Assembly (NCBI RefSeq): GCF_001043115.1 | Contig: NZ_LFME01000034.1 | Location: 1 to 50,853, forward strand | DNA: 50,853 nt | Direction: 5' to 3' | DNA from: Xanthomonas sp. NCPPB 1128 | Lineage (GTDB): Bacteria > Pseudomonadota > Gammaproteobacteria > Xanthomonadales > Xanthomonadaceae | In this document: positions 19,132 through 28,029 of the stretch, in pieces | Position numbering within the stretch: the first letter of the stretch is position 1 | Layout: every line of letters begins with the position of its first letter | Position numbers and translations under genes: made by a program | Notes under the pieces: generated by a model | Seen by the model: only the letters and a program-made list of their open reading frames with translations | Told to the model about the DNA's origin: nothing | The model's database searches: none

Positions 19132-19542
19132 TCAGTCGAGGAAGCGCATTCCCGCATACGGCCGCGCGCGACACGAGGCCAGCCGCGAATGCAGGTCGCC
19201 GACATGCGCCTCCAGGCGATGCCCATCCGGATCGAGGAAATACAGCGAGTCGCCTTCGCTGCGATTGCGCTGCCACAGCGGCACTGCGTGATCTTGCAGG
19301 CGCTGGGCAAAGTCGGCGAAGGCGTCGGCGGCGATGGAGAACGCATAGTGCGTGTAGTCGGCCGACGCCGCGGGGCCGCGCTGCGGGTCCAGCGACAGGC
19401 AGAGCCACAGTTCGCCCAGACTCAGGTAGGCGCCGTGGTCCCAGCACGCATGCGCGCGCAGACCGAGGACATGCCGGTAGAACTCCAAGCTGCGCTCCAC
19501 GTCGCGCACGGCCAGCGTGAGGTGGTTGAATCCGGTCAGCAT
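19132..19542 (-). CDS. fosA: FosA-type fosfomycin glutathione transferase
   Basis: A 136-residue vicinal-oxygen-chelate protein. It aligns by eye nearly end to end with Pseudomonas Fos[39 protein letters not shown] and YAGMRF. The Mn(II) ligands correspond to H7, H65 and E111. Thr9, the potassium-loop serines in the RSEGDS segment, and Arg120 (FosA Arg119) are all present. Predicted reaction: Mn/K-dependent addition of glutathione to the fosfomycin epoxide. It is the only gene on its strand here and is divergent from the symporter. Chromosomal fosA genes occur in several gammaproteobacteria, so recent acquisition is not implied. Confidence 0.9.
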   Translation of the reverse strand: MLTGFNHLTLAVRDVERSLEFYRHVLGLRAHACWDHGAYLSLGELWLCLSLDPQRGPAASADYTHYAFSIAADAFADFAQRLQDHAVPLWQRNRSEGDSLYFLDPDGHRLEAHVGDLHSRLASCRARPYAGMRFLD

Positions 19543-19713
19543 GGGCGGCGTTCGAGACGGTTGATGTGGGCACTTTAGCGTCTGCGCCGTAGGCACGCTG
19601 GCCGCCGTATGGCCCTGCTGCGGGGCGCAGGGCGGACACCGGTCATGCGATGACTTAAGAACGGCCAGTGTGGGTTTGTTAAGCTCCACGCTTCTTCTGG
19701 CCAGGCGCTGCTC

Positions 19714-21003
19714 ATGACCGATACCCCCGTGAAGGCCGAAACCGGCATGCCGTTGCACTGGAAAATGGCGATCGGCTTCGTCCTCGGGCTGGTGCTGGGC
19801 CTGGCGGTGCATCTGAGCGTGGGCGGCGATGCGGCCTGGGTGCAGGCGCTGACCAAGTACCTCACCACGCCATTTTCCAAGCTGTTCCTCAACCTGATCT
19901 TCATGCTGATCGTGCCGCTGCTGTTCTCGGCGCTGGTGATGGGCATTTCGGAGATGGGCGACATCCGCGCGCTCGGCCGCATCGGCTGGAAGACGCTGGG
20001 CTACACGGTGGTGCTGTCCGGCGTGGCGGTGCTGCTGGGCCTGGTGCTGGTCAACGTGCTCAAGCCCGGCATCGGCGTGGATCGCGAGCTGGCGCAGCAG
20101 TTGCTGCAGCAGAACGTGGAGCGCACCGCGCAGATCGTCGACCAGAGCAGGCACCAGCCGCACGGCATGGACATGCTGCTGTCGATCGTGCCCGACAACG
20201 TGGTCGAGGCCGCGTCCAGCAACGGCGCGATCCTGTCGCTGATGTTCTTCGCGGTGATGTTCGGCGTGGGCATGGTGCTCAGCGAAGACGCCAAGGTGGC
20301 GACGCTGCGGCGCGGCATCGAGGGCGTGTTCGAGATCTCGATGACCCTGATCGGTCTGGTGATCCGCCTGGCGCCGTATGCGGTGGCGTGTTTCATGTTC
20401 AACCTGGCGGCACTGTTCGGCTTCGAGTTGCTGGTGCGGCTGGGTGCCTACGTGGGCGTGGTGGTGCTGGCGCTGGGCCTGCACATGGTGGTGAGCTACG
20501 GCGTGGCGGTGCGCCTGGCCGGGCGCTCGCCGCTGTGGTTCTTCCGCGCCACCCGCGAAGCGACGGTGATGGCGTTCTCCACCGCGTCCAGCAACGCCAC
20601 CCTGCCGACCGCGCTGCGCGTGGCCGACCAGATGGGGCTGCCGCACAAGGTCTCGCGCTTCGTGCTGACCGTCGGCGCCACCGCCAACCAGAACGGCACG
20701 GCGCTGTTCGAGGGCGTGACGGTGATCTTCCTGGCGCAGTTCTTCGGCGTGGAGCTGAGCATCGCGCAGCAGTGCATGGTGATGCTGGTCTGCATCCTCG
20801 GCGGCATCGGCACCGCCGGCGTCCCGTCCGGCTCGCTGCCGGTGGTGGCGCTGATTTGTGCGATGGTCGGCGTGGACCCGGTCGGTATCGGCATGATCCT
20901 GGGCGTCAACCATTTCCTAGACATGTGCCGCACCGCGCTGAACGTGACCGGCGACCTGGCGCTGACCACGCTGGTGGCCAAGGGTGAGGACGGCCGGGAT
21001 TAG
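19714..21003 (+). CDS. Dicarboxylate/amino acid:cation symporter (DAACS family)
   Basis: A 429-residue inner-membrane transporter of the GltP/DctA fold, with eight helices and two re-entrant hairpins. The first hairpin serine-rich motif is [15 protein letters not shown]. The sequence equivalent to the NMDGT sodium-binding motif reads NQNGT ([14 protein letters not shown]), so the usual Asp is Asn. The second hairpin [13 protein letters not shown] is typical. Substrate (C4-dicarboxylate, glutamate or aspartate) cannot be decided. Start ATG 19714, preceded by a 171-base region shared with fosA. Confidence 0.92.
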   Translation: MTDTPVKAETGMPLHWKMAIGFVLGLVLGLAVHLSVGGDAAWVQALTKYLTTPFSKLFLNLIFMLIVPLLFSALVMGISEMGDIRALGRIGWKTLGYTVVLSGVAVLLGLVLVNVLKPGIGVDRELAQQLLQQNVERTAQIVDQSRHQPHGMDMLLSIVPDNVVEAASSNGAILSLMFFAVMFGVGMVLSEDAKVATLRRGIEGVFEISMTLIGLVIRLAPYAVACFMFNLAALFGFELLVRLGAYVGVVVLALGLHMVVSYGVAVRLAGRSPLWFFRATREATVMAFSTASSNATLPTALRVADQMGLPHKVSRFVLTVGATANQNGTALFEGVTVIFLAQFFGVELSIAQQCMVMLVCILGGIGTAGVPSGSLPVVALICAMVGVDPVGIGMILGVNHFLDMCRTALNVTGDLALTTLVAKGEDGRD

Positions 21004-21024
21004 GGATTGGGGATTGGGATTGGT
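20997..21024. repeat. GGGATTGGGG-type repeat, left copy
   Basis: Overlapping GGGATT / GGGGATT units begin over the symporter stop codon. They are the inverted counterpart of 21160-21180. The two copies bracket a REP element. Confidence 0.55.
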
Positions 21025-21060
21025 AAGGCGGCAGTGTCGCCGCCTGATGGGCCACGCGCG

Positions 21061-21124
21061 GAAGCGGCTTCAGCCGCGATGGACCATCCTGGCAAACGCC
21101 TGTCGCGGCTGAAGCCGCTCCTAC
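21061..21124. repeat. REP element 1 (inverted arms)
   Basis: Left arm GAAGCGGCTTCAGCCGCGA and right arm TCGCGGCTGAAGCCGCTCCTA flank a spacer of about 25 bases. One base of the left arm (A for G in GGAGCGG) differs from the copy at 23327. Same family as the elements at 23327, 32540 and 45125. Confidence 0.85.
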
Positions 21125-21159
21125 GCCATCTCAGGCATGCAGCCGGTGACGCTCCGAAG

Positions 21160-21180
21160 CCCCAATCCCCAATCCCCGCC
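21160..21180. repeat. AATCCCC-type repeat, right copy
   Basis: CCCCAATCCCCAATCCCCGCC, inverted relative to 20997-21024 and like the cluster at 171-201. It ends about 50 bases before the tkt start. Confidence 0.55.
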
Positions 21181-21232
21181 TGTGGGACAATAGCGGACCC
21201 GACGCCACGCGCCCGCTTCCGACAGATCCCTC

Positions 21233-23233
21233 ATGACGACGCCCACCCGCCGCGAACTCGCCAACGCGATCCGTTTCCTTGCCGCCGATGCGGTCGAGGC
21301 CGCCAATTCCGGCCATCCCGGCATGCCGATGGGCATGGCCGACATCGCCGAAGTGCTGTGGAACGACTTCCTCAGCCACAACCCAAACAATCCGCACTGG
21401 TTCAACCGCGACCGCTTCGTGCTGTCCAATGGCCATGGTTCGATGCTGCAGTACGCGCTGCTGCACCTGTCCGGCTACGACCTGCCGATCGAGGAGCTCA
21501 AGCGCTTCCGCCAGTTGCACAGCAAGACCGCCGGCCATCCGGAACGCAGCGAGACCCCGGGGGTGGAGACCACCACCGGTCCGCTCGGCCAGGGCTTCGC
21601 CAACGCGGTCGGTTTCGCGCTGGCCGAGAAGCTGCTGGCGCAGCGCTACAACCGCCCCGAGCACCAGATCGTGGACCACCGCACCTGGGTGTTCATGGGC
21701 GACGGCTGCATGATGGAAGGCGTGTCCCACGAGGCTGCCTCGCTGGCCGGCACCTGGGGCCTGGGCAAGCTGGTCGCGTTCTGGGACAACAACCATATCT
21801 CCATCGACGGCAACACCGCCGGCTGGTTCAGCGACAACACCCCGGCGCGGTTCGAGGCCTACGGCTGGCACGTGATCCGCGACATCGACGGCCAGGACGC
21901 CGATGCGGTCAAGGCCGCGATCGAGGCGGCCATCGCCGAGAGCGAGAAGCCGACCCTGCTGTGCTGCCGCACCACCATCGGCTTCGGTGCGCCGACCAAG
22001 GCCGGCAAGGAATCCTCGCATGGCGCCGCGCTGGGCAAGGAAGAGCTGGAAGGCGCGCGCAAGGCGCTGAACTGGCCGTATGCGCCGTTCGAGATTCCGC
22101 AGGCGATCTACGACGGCTGGCGCGCCGGCGGTGCCGGCACGCTGCGCCAGGCCGAGTGGGAGCAGGCCTTCGACAAGTACGCCAAGCAGTACCCGGCCGA
22201 AGCCGCGGAACTGACCCGCCGCTCGCATGGCGAGCTGCCGGAGGACTTCCTCGCCCAGGCCGACGCCTACATCGCCAAGCAGGCCGCTGAATGCCAGACC
22301 ATCGCTTCGCGCAAGGCCTCGCAAATGGCGATCGAAACCTTCGCGCCGCTGCTGCCGGAACTGATCGGCGGTTCGGCCGACCTGGCGCATTCCAACCTGA
22401 CCCTGTGGAAGGCCAGCAAGTCGGTCGCCAGCGACGATCCGAACGCCAACTATGTGTACTACGGCGTGCGCGAGTTCGGCATGACCGCCATCGCCAACGG
22501 CCTGGCGCTGCATGGCGGCTTCATTCCGTTCGACGCCACCTTCCTGGTGTTCAGCGACTACGCCCGCAACGGCGTGCGCATGAGCGCGCTGATCCCGGCG
22601 CATGCGATCCACGTCTACACCCACGACTCGATCGGCCTGGGCGAGGACGGCCCGACCCACCAGCCGGTGGAGCACCTGGCGTCGTTGCGCTACATCCCCA
22701 ACAACGACGTGTGGCGCCCCTGCGACACGGTGGAGTCGGCGGTGTGCTGGAAGGCCGCGATCACCCGCAAGGACGGCCCGAGCTGCCTGGTGTTCAGTCG
22801 CCAGAACCTTCCGTTCCAGGCTCGCACTGAGGCGCAGATCAAGCAGATCGAGCGCGGTGGCTACGTGCTGGCCGATGCCGAGGGCGGCACGCCCGACGTG
22901 ATCCTGATCGGCACCGGCTCGGAAGTCGGCCTGGCGGTGGAAGCGAAGCAGGCGCTGGATGCCGCTGGCCTGAAGACGCGCGTGGTGTCGATGCCGTGCA
23001 CCGACGTGTTCGATCGCCAGGACGCTGCCTATCGCGAGTCGGTGCTGCCGTCGGCGGTGCGCAAGCGCGTGGCGGTGGAAGCCGGCGTCACCGCGTTCTG
23101 GCGCGCCTATGTGGGCCTGGACGGCGCCGTGGTCGGCATCGACAGCTTCGGCGCCTCGGCGCCGGCGAACGTGCTGTACAAGCACTTCGAGATCACCGCC
23201 GAGCACGTGGTGGCGGCAGCGAAGGCGCTGTAA
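21233..23233 (+). CDS. tkt: Transketolase
   Basis: A 666-residue thiamine-diphosphate enzyme of the pentose phosphate pathway, transferring two-carbon units between ketoses and aldoses. Motifs: [12 protein letters not shown] (N-terminal substrate histidine), [15 protein letters not shown], the ThDP/Mg motif GDGCMMEG...N ([10 protein letters not shown]), and [18 protein letters not shown] in the pyrimidine domain. Length matches E. coli TktA. The gene follows REP and AATCCCC repeats and is closed by a terminator, so it is probably monocistronic. Gap, the downstream glycolytic enzyme, lies 24 kb away. Confidence 0.97.
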   Translation: MTTPTRRELANAIRFLAADAVEAANSGHPGMPMGMADIAEVLWNDFLSHNPNNPHWFNRDRFVLSNGHGSMLQYALLHLSGYDLPIEELKRFRQLHSKTAGHPERSETPGVETTTGPLGQGFANAVGFALAEKLLAQRYNRPEHQIVDHRTWVFMGDGCMMEGVSHEAASLAGTWGLGKLVAFWDNNHISIDGNTAGWFSDNTPARFEAYGWHVIRDIDGQDADAVKAAIEAAIAESEKPTLLCCRTTIGFGAPTKAGKESSHGAALGKEELEGARKALNWPYAPFEIPQAIYDGWRAGGAGTLRQAEWEQAFDKYAKQYPAEAAELTRRSHGELPEDFLAQADAYIAKQAAECQTIASRKASQMAIETFAPLLPELIGGSADLAHSNLTLWKASKSVASDDPNANYVYYGVREFGMTAIANGLALHGGFIPFDATFLVFSDYARNGVRMSALIPAHAIHVYTHDSIGLGEDGPTHQPVEHLASLRYIPNNDVWRPCDTVESAVCWKAAITRKDGPSCLVFSRQNLPFQARTEAQIKQIERGGYVLADAEGGTPDVILIGTGSEVGLAVEAKQALDAAGLKTRVVSMPCTDVFDRQDAAYRESVLPSAVRKRVAVEAGVTAFWRAYVGLDGAVVGIDSFGASAPANVLYKHFEITAEHVVAAAKAL

Positions 23234-23257
23234 GCCAGCGTCCACGATGGGTGACGG

Positions 23258-23286
23258 AAAAGGCCGGCGCATGCCGGCCTTTTTCT
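23258..23286 (+). terminator. Rho-independent terminator after tkt
   Basis: Perfect 11-bp stem AAAAGGCCGGC / GCCGGCCTTTT (23258-23268 with 23273-23283), GCAT loop, T run. The symmetry could also let it act on the minus strand. Confidence 0.85.
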
Positions 23287-23326
23287 TGTCAGTGCGTGTG
23301 CGTCGTATCAGGGAAAAGCGGATTCC

Positions 23327-23392
23327 GTAGGAGCGGCTTCAGCCGCGACCGCCGTTCTCTGTAATGCCCGTCGCGGCTGAAGCCGCTCCTAC
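23327..23392. repeat. REP element 2 (perfect 23-bp inverted arms)
   Basis: GTAGGAGCGGCTTCAGCCGC(GAC) at 23327-23349 is an exact inverse of 23370-23392, separated by a 20-base spacer. It is the cleanest copy in the window and can serve as the reference for the family. Confidence 0.9.
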
Positions 23393-23429
23393 AAAGACGG
23401 TATCAGCGCTAGGTGCACTGGCGATGCGG

Positions 23430-24194
23430 TCAACCGCGCTTGCGCGGCTTGCTGCGCGGTGTCGCCGGTTTGCTGGCGGCGCTGCCGGATTGCTGCGGCT
23501 TCGCCAGTGCGCCGCCATCGTGTAATTGCTGCAGCCAGGACAGTGCGTCGACGTAGGACAGGAAGTGCTGCAGGTAGCCGGGCGAGAGCGTGCGCATCAG
23601 CGCCAATGCGCGATGCACCAGCACGCCGGAGTTGAGCGGGCCGGCATCGGTGGGGGCCGGTTGCAGCGACTGCCGCAACTGGCTGCGGCTGCGCAGTTCG
23701 GTCCACAGCCGGCGCGCGTCTTCGACCGCGGGCAGTTGCGGCGCGGTGAGTCGCGCCGCGGCGGTTGCTGCGGCGGGCGAGGGCGCTGGTGCAGGGGCTT
23801 CTGCGCCGCTTGCGTCGGCCGCCCTGGAGGCTTCGCCGCCGGCATCCAGGTCGGTGGCGGTGCCAGCGGCGTGGTCGGTGCCGGCGCGGGTCGCAGTGGC
23901 CGCGGGGCGGCACTGTGCCAGCAAGGCACCGAGCGGGCCGGGTTGCGTCGCTCGCACCGTCGCGGCGGGCTCATCGTCGACGACGCCCTGCGGCGCCGCG
24001 GCCAGTGTCGCGGCATAGGCATCGAGCAGGGCCGACAGCTTCTGCTCCAGCAGTTCCCGCGCCTTGCCTTGCTGTGCCTCGGTGCGGCGCGCCAGTGCTT
24101 CGATGACGCGGAAGCGCAGCGGGTCCAGCCGCTCGGCATGCTGTGCACGCCAGGCGGCGAGGCGATCGGCGGCGGCGATCCGATCAGGGCGCAT
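23430..24194 (-). CDS. DUF2894 family protein
   Basis: A 254-residue protein, predicted cytoplasmic and helical. N-terminal helix MRPDRIAAADRLAAWRAQHAE, a Gln/Arg-rich helical stretch (about 20-60), a disordered Ala/Pro/Thr-rich centre (about 75-150), a conserved C-terminal domain (LWTELRSRSQLRQSL, NSGVLVHRALALMR, YLQHFLSYVDALSWLQQL) and a Lys/Arg tail. It matches what I know as DUF2894, found beside OmpA-like and DUF802 genes in Xanthomonas and Burkholderia. The start 24194 overlaps the OmpA-like gene end by 11 bases; an upstream in-frame extension is Arg/Trp-rich and unlikely. Last gene of the four-gene cassette. Function unknown. Confidence 0.8.
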   Translation of the reverse strand: MRPDRIAAADRLAAWRAQHAERLDPLRFRVIEALARRTEAQQGKARELLEQKLSALLDAYAATLAAAPQGVVDDEPAATVRATQPGPLGALLAQCRPAATATRAGTDHAAGTATDLDAGGEASRAADASGAEAPAPAPSPAAATAAARLTAPQLPAVEDARRLWTELRSRSQLRQSLQPAPTDAGPLNSGVLVHRALALMRTLSPGYLQHFLSYVDALSWLQQLHDGGALAKPQQSGSAASKPATPRSKPRKRG

Positions 24195-24834
24195 GCGGTG
24201 TCGCGGCGCGCTTGCGCATGCGCGGCAGCGGTGCCATTTCCACGCGGCGATTGCTGGCGCGTCCGGCCTCGTCCACGTTCGGCGCCACCGGCTGCTGCGC
24301 GCCGAAGGCCGCGGCGAAGACGGCATCGGCCGGGACGCCTGCCTCGATCAGCGCTCGGGTCACGGTCAACGCGCGTTCGGCCGACAGCTCCCAGTTGTCG
24401 GCGAACTGGCGATTGCTCTCGCGCACCTGGCGGTCGTCGGTGAAGCCGCTGACCATCAGGATCTCGTCGCGCGCCTTGAGGTAGCCGGCCAGTGGCGCGG
24501 CCAGGCTCTTCAGCAGGTCGCGGCCCTCCGGCTGCAACTGGTCGGAGTTCAGCGCGAACAGCACGTTGCCGCGGATGCCGATGCGGCCGTCGACCAGGGT
24601 CACCCGGCCCGCCGCAAGCGGCGCGGCCAGCGCCTGTTCCAGGGTCTTGCGCTGTTGCGCTTCCAACTGACGCTGGCGCATCTCCGCATCCAGCTTGTTC
24701 GACAACTGCAACTGCACGCCGATCACCCCGATCAGGATCAGCACGAAGGCGCCGAGCAGCACCGACATCAGGTCGCCGAACACCGCCCAGACCGGCGCGC
24801 CGCTGTCCGCGTCGAGTTCCAACTCGTCGCTCAT
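24184..24834 (-). CDS. MotB/OmpA-like stator subunit
   Basis: 216 residues. A single membrane helix (about 15-42) carries D21 in VWAVFGDLMSVLL, in the position of the proton-accepting aspartate of MotB/ExbD/TolR. A short coiled linker leads to an OmpA-type peptidoglycan-binding domain (about 85-205) with NWELSAERALTVTRALIEAG and an ASNRRVE ending, both standard OmpA_C features. So it should anchor to peptidoglycan and complete an ion channel with the upstream DUF802 protein. Start 24834 overlaps the DUF802 stop (ATGA), implying translational coupling. It resembles ZorB topology, but no ZorC/D/E is nearby. Confidence 0.9.
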   Translation of the reverse strand: MSDELELDADSGAPVWAVFGDLMSVLLGAFVLILIGVIGVQLQLSNKLDAEMRQRQLEAQQRKTLEQALAAPLAAGRVTLVDGRIGIRGNVLFALNSDQLQPEGRDLLKSLAAPLAGYLKARDEILMVSGFTDDRQVRESNRQFADNWELSAERALTVTRALIEAGVPADAVFAAAFGAQQPVAPNVDEAGRASNRRVEMAPLPRMRKRAATPHAP

Positions 24835-27287
24835 GCTGCGTCGGCCTGGTCGGGCGCCTGGCGCGCGGCGAGCTGGCGCAGCTCCTCGGTGATCTGCTGC
24901 TGCGAGAGCATGCTCAGGTCGATCACCTCACGCGCCTGCGCCACGTAGTAGGCCAGTTGTTCGTCGCTGCGCGCCAGCGACTTGTCCAGTGCCTGCTCGA
25001 TGCCCTGCAGGCGTTCCAGCAGGGCCATGTTCGATTCGCCGAAGGCCTGCACCGCGCCGGAGAACGCGTCGCCCAGGCTGGCGACCTCGGTGGCGCCGGC
25101 GACGACCTGCGCGGCGGCGTCGTCGAGCTTGCCGGTCTGCGCTTCGATCTGCTCGGTGAAGCGGCTGCCGACGCGCTCCAGCAAATCCGCCGAGGTTGCG
25201 ACCAGGGCATCCACCGCGCTGCGTTGCTCGGTGGAGGCGTGGTTGACCGCCTTCAGCAAGGTCTGCAGCGTGGCCAGCAGGCGGTTGCGCTCGTCGAGCA
25301 TCGCGGTGTCGCGGACCATGCTGTCGGAGAGCTTCTGGCGTAGTTCCGCGACCATGTCGGCCGCGGCTTTCGGCGCTTCCGAGGCCACCTGCACCAGCCG
25401 CTCGATCTCGGCGATGGTGTCGCGCGCCTGCGCCTGGCTCTGCTCGGACATCGCCGCGGCGGTCTCCTGCAGGGTGCTGCAGATCTCCTGCTGGCGCTGC
25501 GCGATGCGCTCGCCGTGGTGCTCCCATTGCCCGCCGAGGGTTGCGGCCATGCTGGCGAAGCTGTCGGTCCAGGCCCGCAGGCGCGCCTGGTCGCGCGCTT
25601 CCAGCGCGTCCTGCAGGCCGGCATGCGCCTGCTGCAGCGTCTCGGCAAGCGCGGCGGCGCGCTGTTCCAGGCTGGCCGCGGCGGTGTCCAGCGCCTGCGC
25701 ATTGCGCACCGCCAGGGCCTCGTTGATCTCGCGCTGCTGCGTCAGCGCCGCGCGCCAGGCCTGTTGCGCGGCCTCGGCGGTGGCGTCCAGGCGGGTCGCC
25801 ACGGTCTCCAGCGCCTGCGCATGGCGTGTGGCGAGGGTGTCGTTGACCTCGCGTTGCTGTGTCAGCACCGCCCCCCAGGCCTGCTGGACGGCCTCGGCGG
25901 TGGCGTCCAGGCGCGTCGCCACGCTGTCCAGTGCCTGCGCGTTGCGTGCGACCAGGGCTTCGTTGGCGTCGCGCTGCTGCGCCAGCGCGGCGTTCCAGGC
26001 CTGTTGTGCAGTCTCGGCAGTGGTATCCAGGTGGCTCGTTACCGTATCCAGTGCCTGCGCATGACGCGCGGCGAGGCCGTCGTTGGCCTCACGTTGTTGC
26101 GTCAGGGCCTCGGCCCAGGCTTGCCGGGCGTCGTCGCTGGCGGCCTGCAGGCGGGCTGCGGTCGCCTCCACCAGGGTGCTGGCACGCTGTTCCAGGCCGT
26201 CGCCGGCGCGTTGCAGCGCGCTGCCGAGCTCCTGCAGCAGCGCGCCATTGGCGCGGTGCTGCGCGGCCAGCGCGCTGTCCCAGCGCTGCGTGGCCTGCTC
26301 GGCGGCCTGGGCGAAGCCGTTGGCCAGGCCGTCCAGTTGCCGCTGCACTGCCTGGCCGACGGTGTCCTGCAGCGCGGCGGTCTCGCGCGCCACGCCGTCG
26401 AGCGTGCGTTGCACCACCGGTTCCAGCGCGTCGCCGAACGCACGCGCGTGCGCGGCCACACCGGCCTGAAGGGCCTGTTCGACTGCCCCGGCCAGGCGCG
26501 TGTAAGCGGCCTCGGTGCGGCTGTGGAAGGCGTCCTGGCTGCTGACCAGACGGTCGCCGCTGACCGCACTGTGCTGTTCCAGCGCCGCCATCATCGTCTG
26601 CATGCGCTCGATCAGGCCCGGCATCAGCGTGGCCTGGGTCTGCAGCAGCTTGAAGGCCTCGTTGCGCTGGTAGGCCAGCGAGTGCGTGCGCAGCGCGGTG
26701 GCCGCATGCAGATCCAGTTGCTGCACTGCCTGCAGGCGCTCGCGCCGGCACAGCGCAGCGAGCAGGCCGAGCATCGCCGAGGCGGCCACGCCGGCGATGG
26801 AGGTGCCGAAGGCGAAACCCAGGCCCTTCAGCGGCGCCGCCAGCGAGGCGCGGATGGCATTCAGATCGGTGGCGCTGTCCAGCGCCAGGCCGGTGCCGCG
26901 CAGCGTCGCCATCATGCCCAGGAAGGTGCCGAGCATGCCCAGGAGCACCAACAGGCCGACCAGGTACGGGGTCAGCGCCGGCACCGGCAGGGCCGCGCGC
27001 TCGCCTTCGATGCGCAGGCGCACCGCGTTGCGCAGGCTCGGGTGCAGCCGTTGCAGCCAGCCGCCCAGATCGTCGCGCGCGGACTCGGCCTCGCGCAGCG
27101 CGGTCTGCAGGGTCGCGGTGGCCTGGCGGTAGCGGTACAGCTCGGCGATGCCGGCCAGGTAGCACAGGCCGATCAGCGCGGCGAAGCTGGCGCCCAGCGG
27201 GTTGGAGCCGAGATAGCCGACGCCGATCCAGCAGACCACGGCGAGGCCGGCGAGGAACAGGACGGAATGGAGCAGGGTCTTGGGCAT
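24831..27287 (-). CDS. DUF802 protein: MotA/TolQ-like membrane core with long coiled-coil arm
   Basis: 818 residues. The N-terminal quarter holds about four hydrophobic segments (about 5-25, 30-47, 103-125, 157-185). The third contains LLGMLGTFLGMMATL and the fourth GFAFGTSIAGVAASAMLG, which match the conserved GLLGTxxG and TAxG helices of MotA/TolQ/ExbB. From about residue 200 to the end it is almost pure Ala/Gln/Glu-rich helix, including four 40-residue tandem repeats (390-549) and tail segments resembling chemoreceptor coiled coils. The family is DUF802 (uncharacterised). Start ATG 27287 (MPKTLLHSVLFLAGL); an upstream in-frame extension would overlap DUF3348. Predicted stator partner of the MotB-like protein. 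Confidence 0.88.
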   Translation of the reverse strand: MPKTLLHSVLFLAGLAVVCWIGVGYLGSNPLGASFAALIGLCYLAGIAELYRYRQATATLQTALREAESARDDLGGWLQRLHPSLRNAVRLRIEGERAALPVPALTPYLVGLLVLLGMLGTFLGMMATLRGTGLALDSATDLNAIRASLAAPLKGLGFAFGTSIAGVAASAMLGLLAALCRRERLQAVQQLDLHAATALRTHSLAYQRNEAFKLLQTQATLMPGLIERMQTMMAALEQHSAVSGDRLVSSQDAFHSRTEAAYTRLAGAVEQALQAGVAAHARAFGDALEPVVQRTLDGVARETAALQDTVGQAVQRQLDGLANGFAQAAEQATQRWDSALAAQHRANGALLQELGSALQRAGDGLEQRASTLVEATAARLQAASDDARQAWAEALTQQREANDGLAARHAQALDTVTSHLDTTAETAQQAWNAALAQQRDANEALVARNAQALDSVATRLDATAEAVQQAWGAVLTQQREVNDTLATRHAQALETVATRLDATAEAAQQAWRAALTQQREINEALAVRNAQALDTAAASLEQRAAALAETLQQAHAGLQDALEARDQARLRAWTDSFASMAATLGGQWEHHGERIAQRQQEICSTLQETAAAMSEQSQAQARDTIAEIERLVQVASEAPKAAADMVAELRQKLSDSMVRDTAMLDERNRLLATLQTLLKAVNHASTEQRSAVDALVATSADLLERVGSRFTEQIEAQTGKLDDAAAQVVAGATEVASLGDAFSGAVQAFGESNMALLERLQGIEQALDKSLARSDEQLAYYVAQAREVIDLSMLSQQQITEELRQLAARQAPDQADAA
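25641..26120 (-). repeat. Four tandem 120-bp repeats inside the DUF802 gene
   Basis: Units start at 26120, 26000, 25880 and 25760, each exactly 120 bases. They encode 40-residue copies beginning AWxxALxQQRxxN and containing ARHAQALDTVxxxLDxTAE (unit 1 wording). The fourth diverges in its last third. No frame change occurs between units. Confidence 0.9.
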
Positions 27288-27297
27288 GAGGGTCGAA

Positions 27298-28029
27298 TCA
27301 ACGGCTGCGAAGCGCGGCGAGCAGCGCTTCGATGGGATGGAAACGGACGTCCAGTTCGGCGCGCAGCACGCTGTGCAGGTCCTGGCGGAACAGGGCCAGC
27401 CAGGCCGCGTCGGACGGCGCCGGCGGAGCATCGGTGAGAGTTGGATCGGGAACAGGCGCGGCGGTGGCGCGCAGGCGCTGGAAATGCGTTTCCAGCAGGT
27501 TCGGCACCGTCGCCAGCAGGGTCTGCTCGCGCGGGCTGAGGGTCAGCTCCATGACCGCGTCGACCTCGGCCAGCCGCGCCATGTCGGGCGAAAGCGGGAC
27601 CAAGGCATCGCGTAGCAGGCCGCGCAGACGCCCGGTGGCGGTGAGCATCGCCCGCTGCAGCGCCAGGTAGCGCTGGCGGAACGGCGCGTACTCGATGGGG
27701 GCATCGGGGTCGTGCTGGCGCTTGCCCACGGGCTTGCCGGTTTCCTTGGCGATGTCCAGGGCGATGCTCTCTTCCAGCGCGGCGCGCACGCGGCCGCATT
27801 CGGCCTCCAGCGCCGATGGTTCCGGCGCCGCGGGAGCGTCCTCGGCAGGCTCGGGCAGTTTGCCGTCCAGCGCCCGCGACACCGCCACCGCGCGGTTCCA
27901 GTCGATCCATTGGCCGAGCCGGTCGGCCAGCGCGGGGCTGGACGCGGGCATCGGCGCATCGCTCAGGCGCGCCAGCAGGCGAATGAAGGCCGGGCCCGGG
28001 ACGGGCGCCCGTGGAAGGGCTTTCGCCAT
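27298..28029 (-). CDS. DUF3348 family protein
   Basis: A 243-residue, probably cytoplasmic, mainly helical protein beginning MAKALPRAPVPGPAFIRLLARL and including LADRLGQWIDWNRAVAVSRAL. This N-terminal pattern is what I recognise as DUF3348. A central stretch has YAPFRQRYLALQRAMLTATGRLRGLLRDAL, and the C-terminus has WLALFRQDLHSVLRAELDVRF. First gene of the cassette, 10 bases before DUF802. ATG 28029 is chosen over an in-frame TTG at 28041. A TAAAAT hexamer (28056-28051, minus strand) is a weak -10 candidate, leaving a very short leader. Function unknown. Confidence 0.8.
   Translation of the reverse strand: MAKALPRAPVPGPAFIRLLARLSDAPMPASSPALADRLGQWIDWNRAVAVSRALDGKLPEPAEDAPAAPEPSALEAECGRVRAALEESIALDIAKETGKPVGKRQHDPDAPIEYAPFRQRYLALQRAMLTATGRLRGLLRDALVPLSPDMARLAEVDAVMELTLSPREQTLLATVPNLLETHFQRLRATAAPVPDPTLTDAPPAPSDAAWLALFRQDLHSVLRAELDVRFHPIEALLAALRSR

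Noticed and set aside
24184-27287. Classification of the DUF802/OmpA pair as a Zorya antiphage system
   Set aside because: The stator pair is similar in layout, but ZorC, ZorD and ZorE are absent, and DUF3348/DUF2894 are not known Zorya parts.
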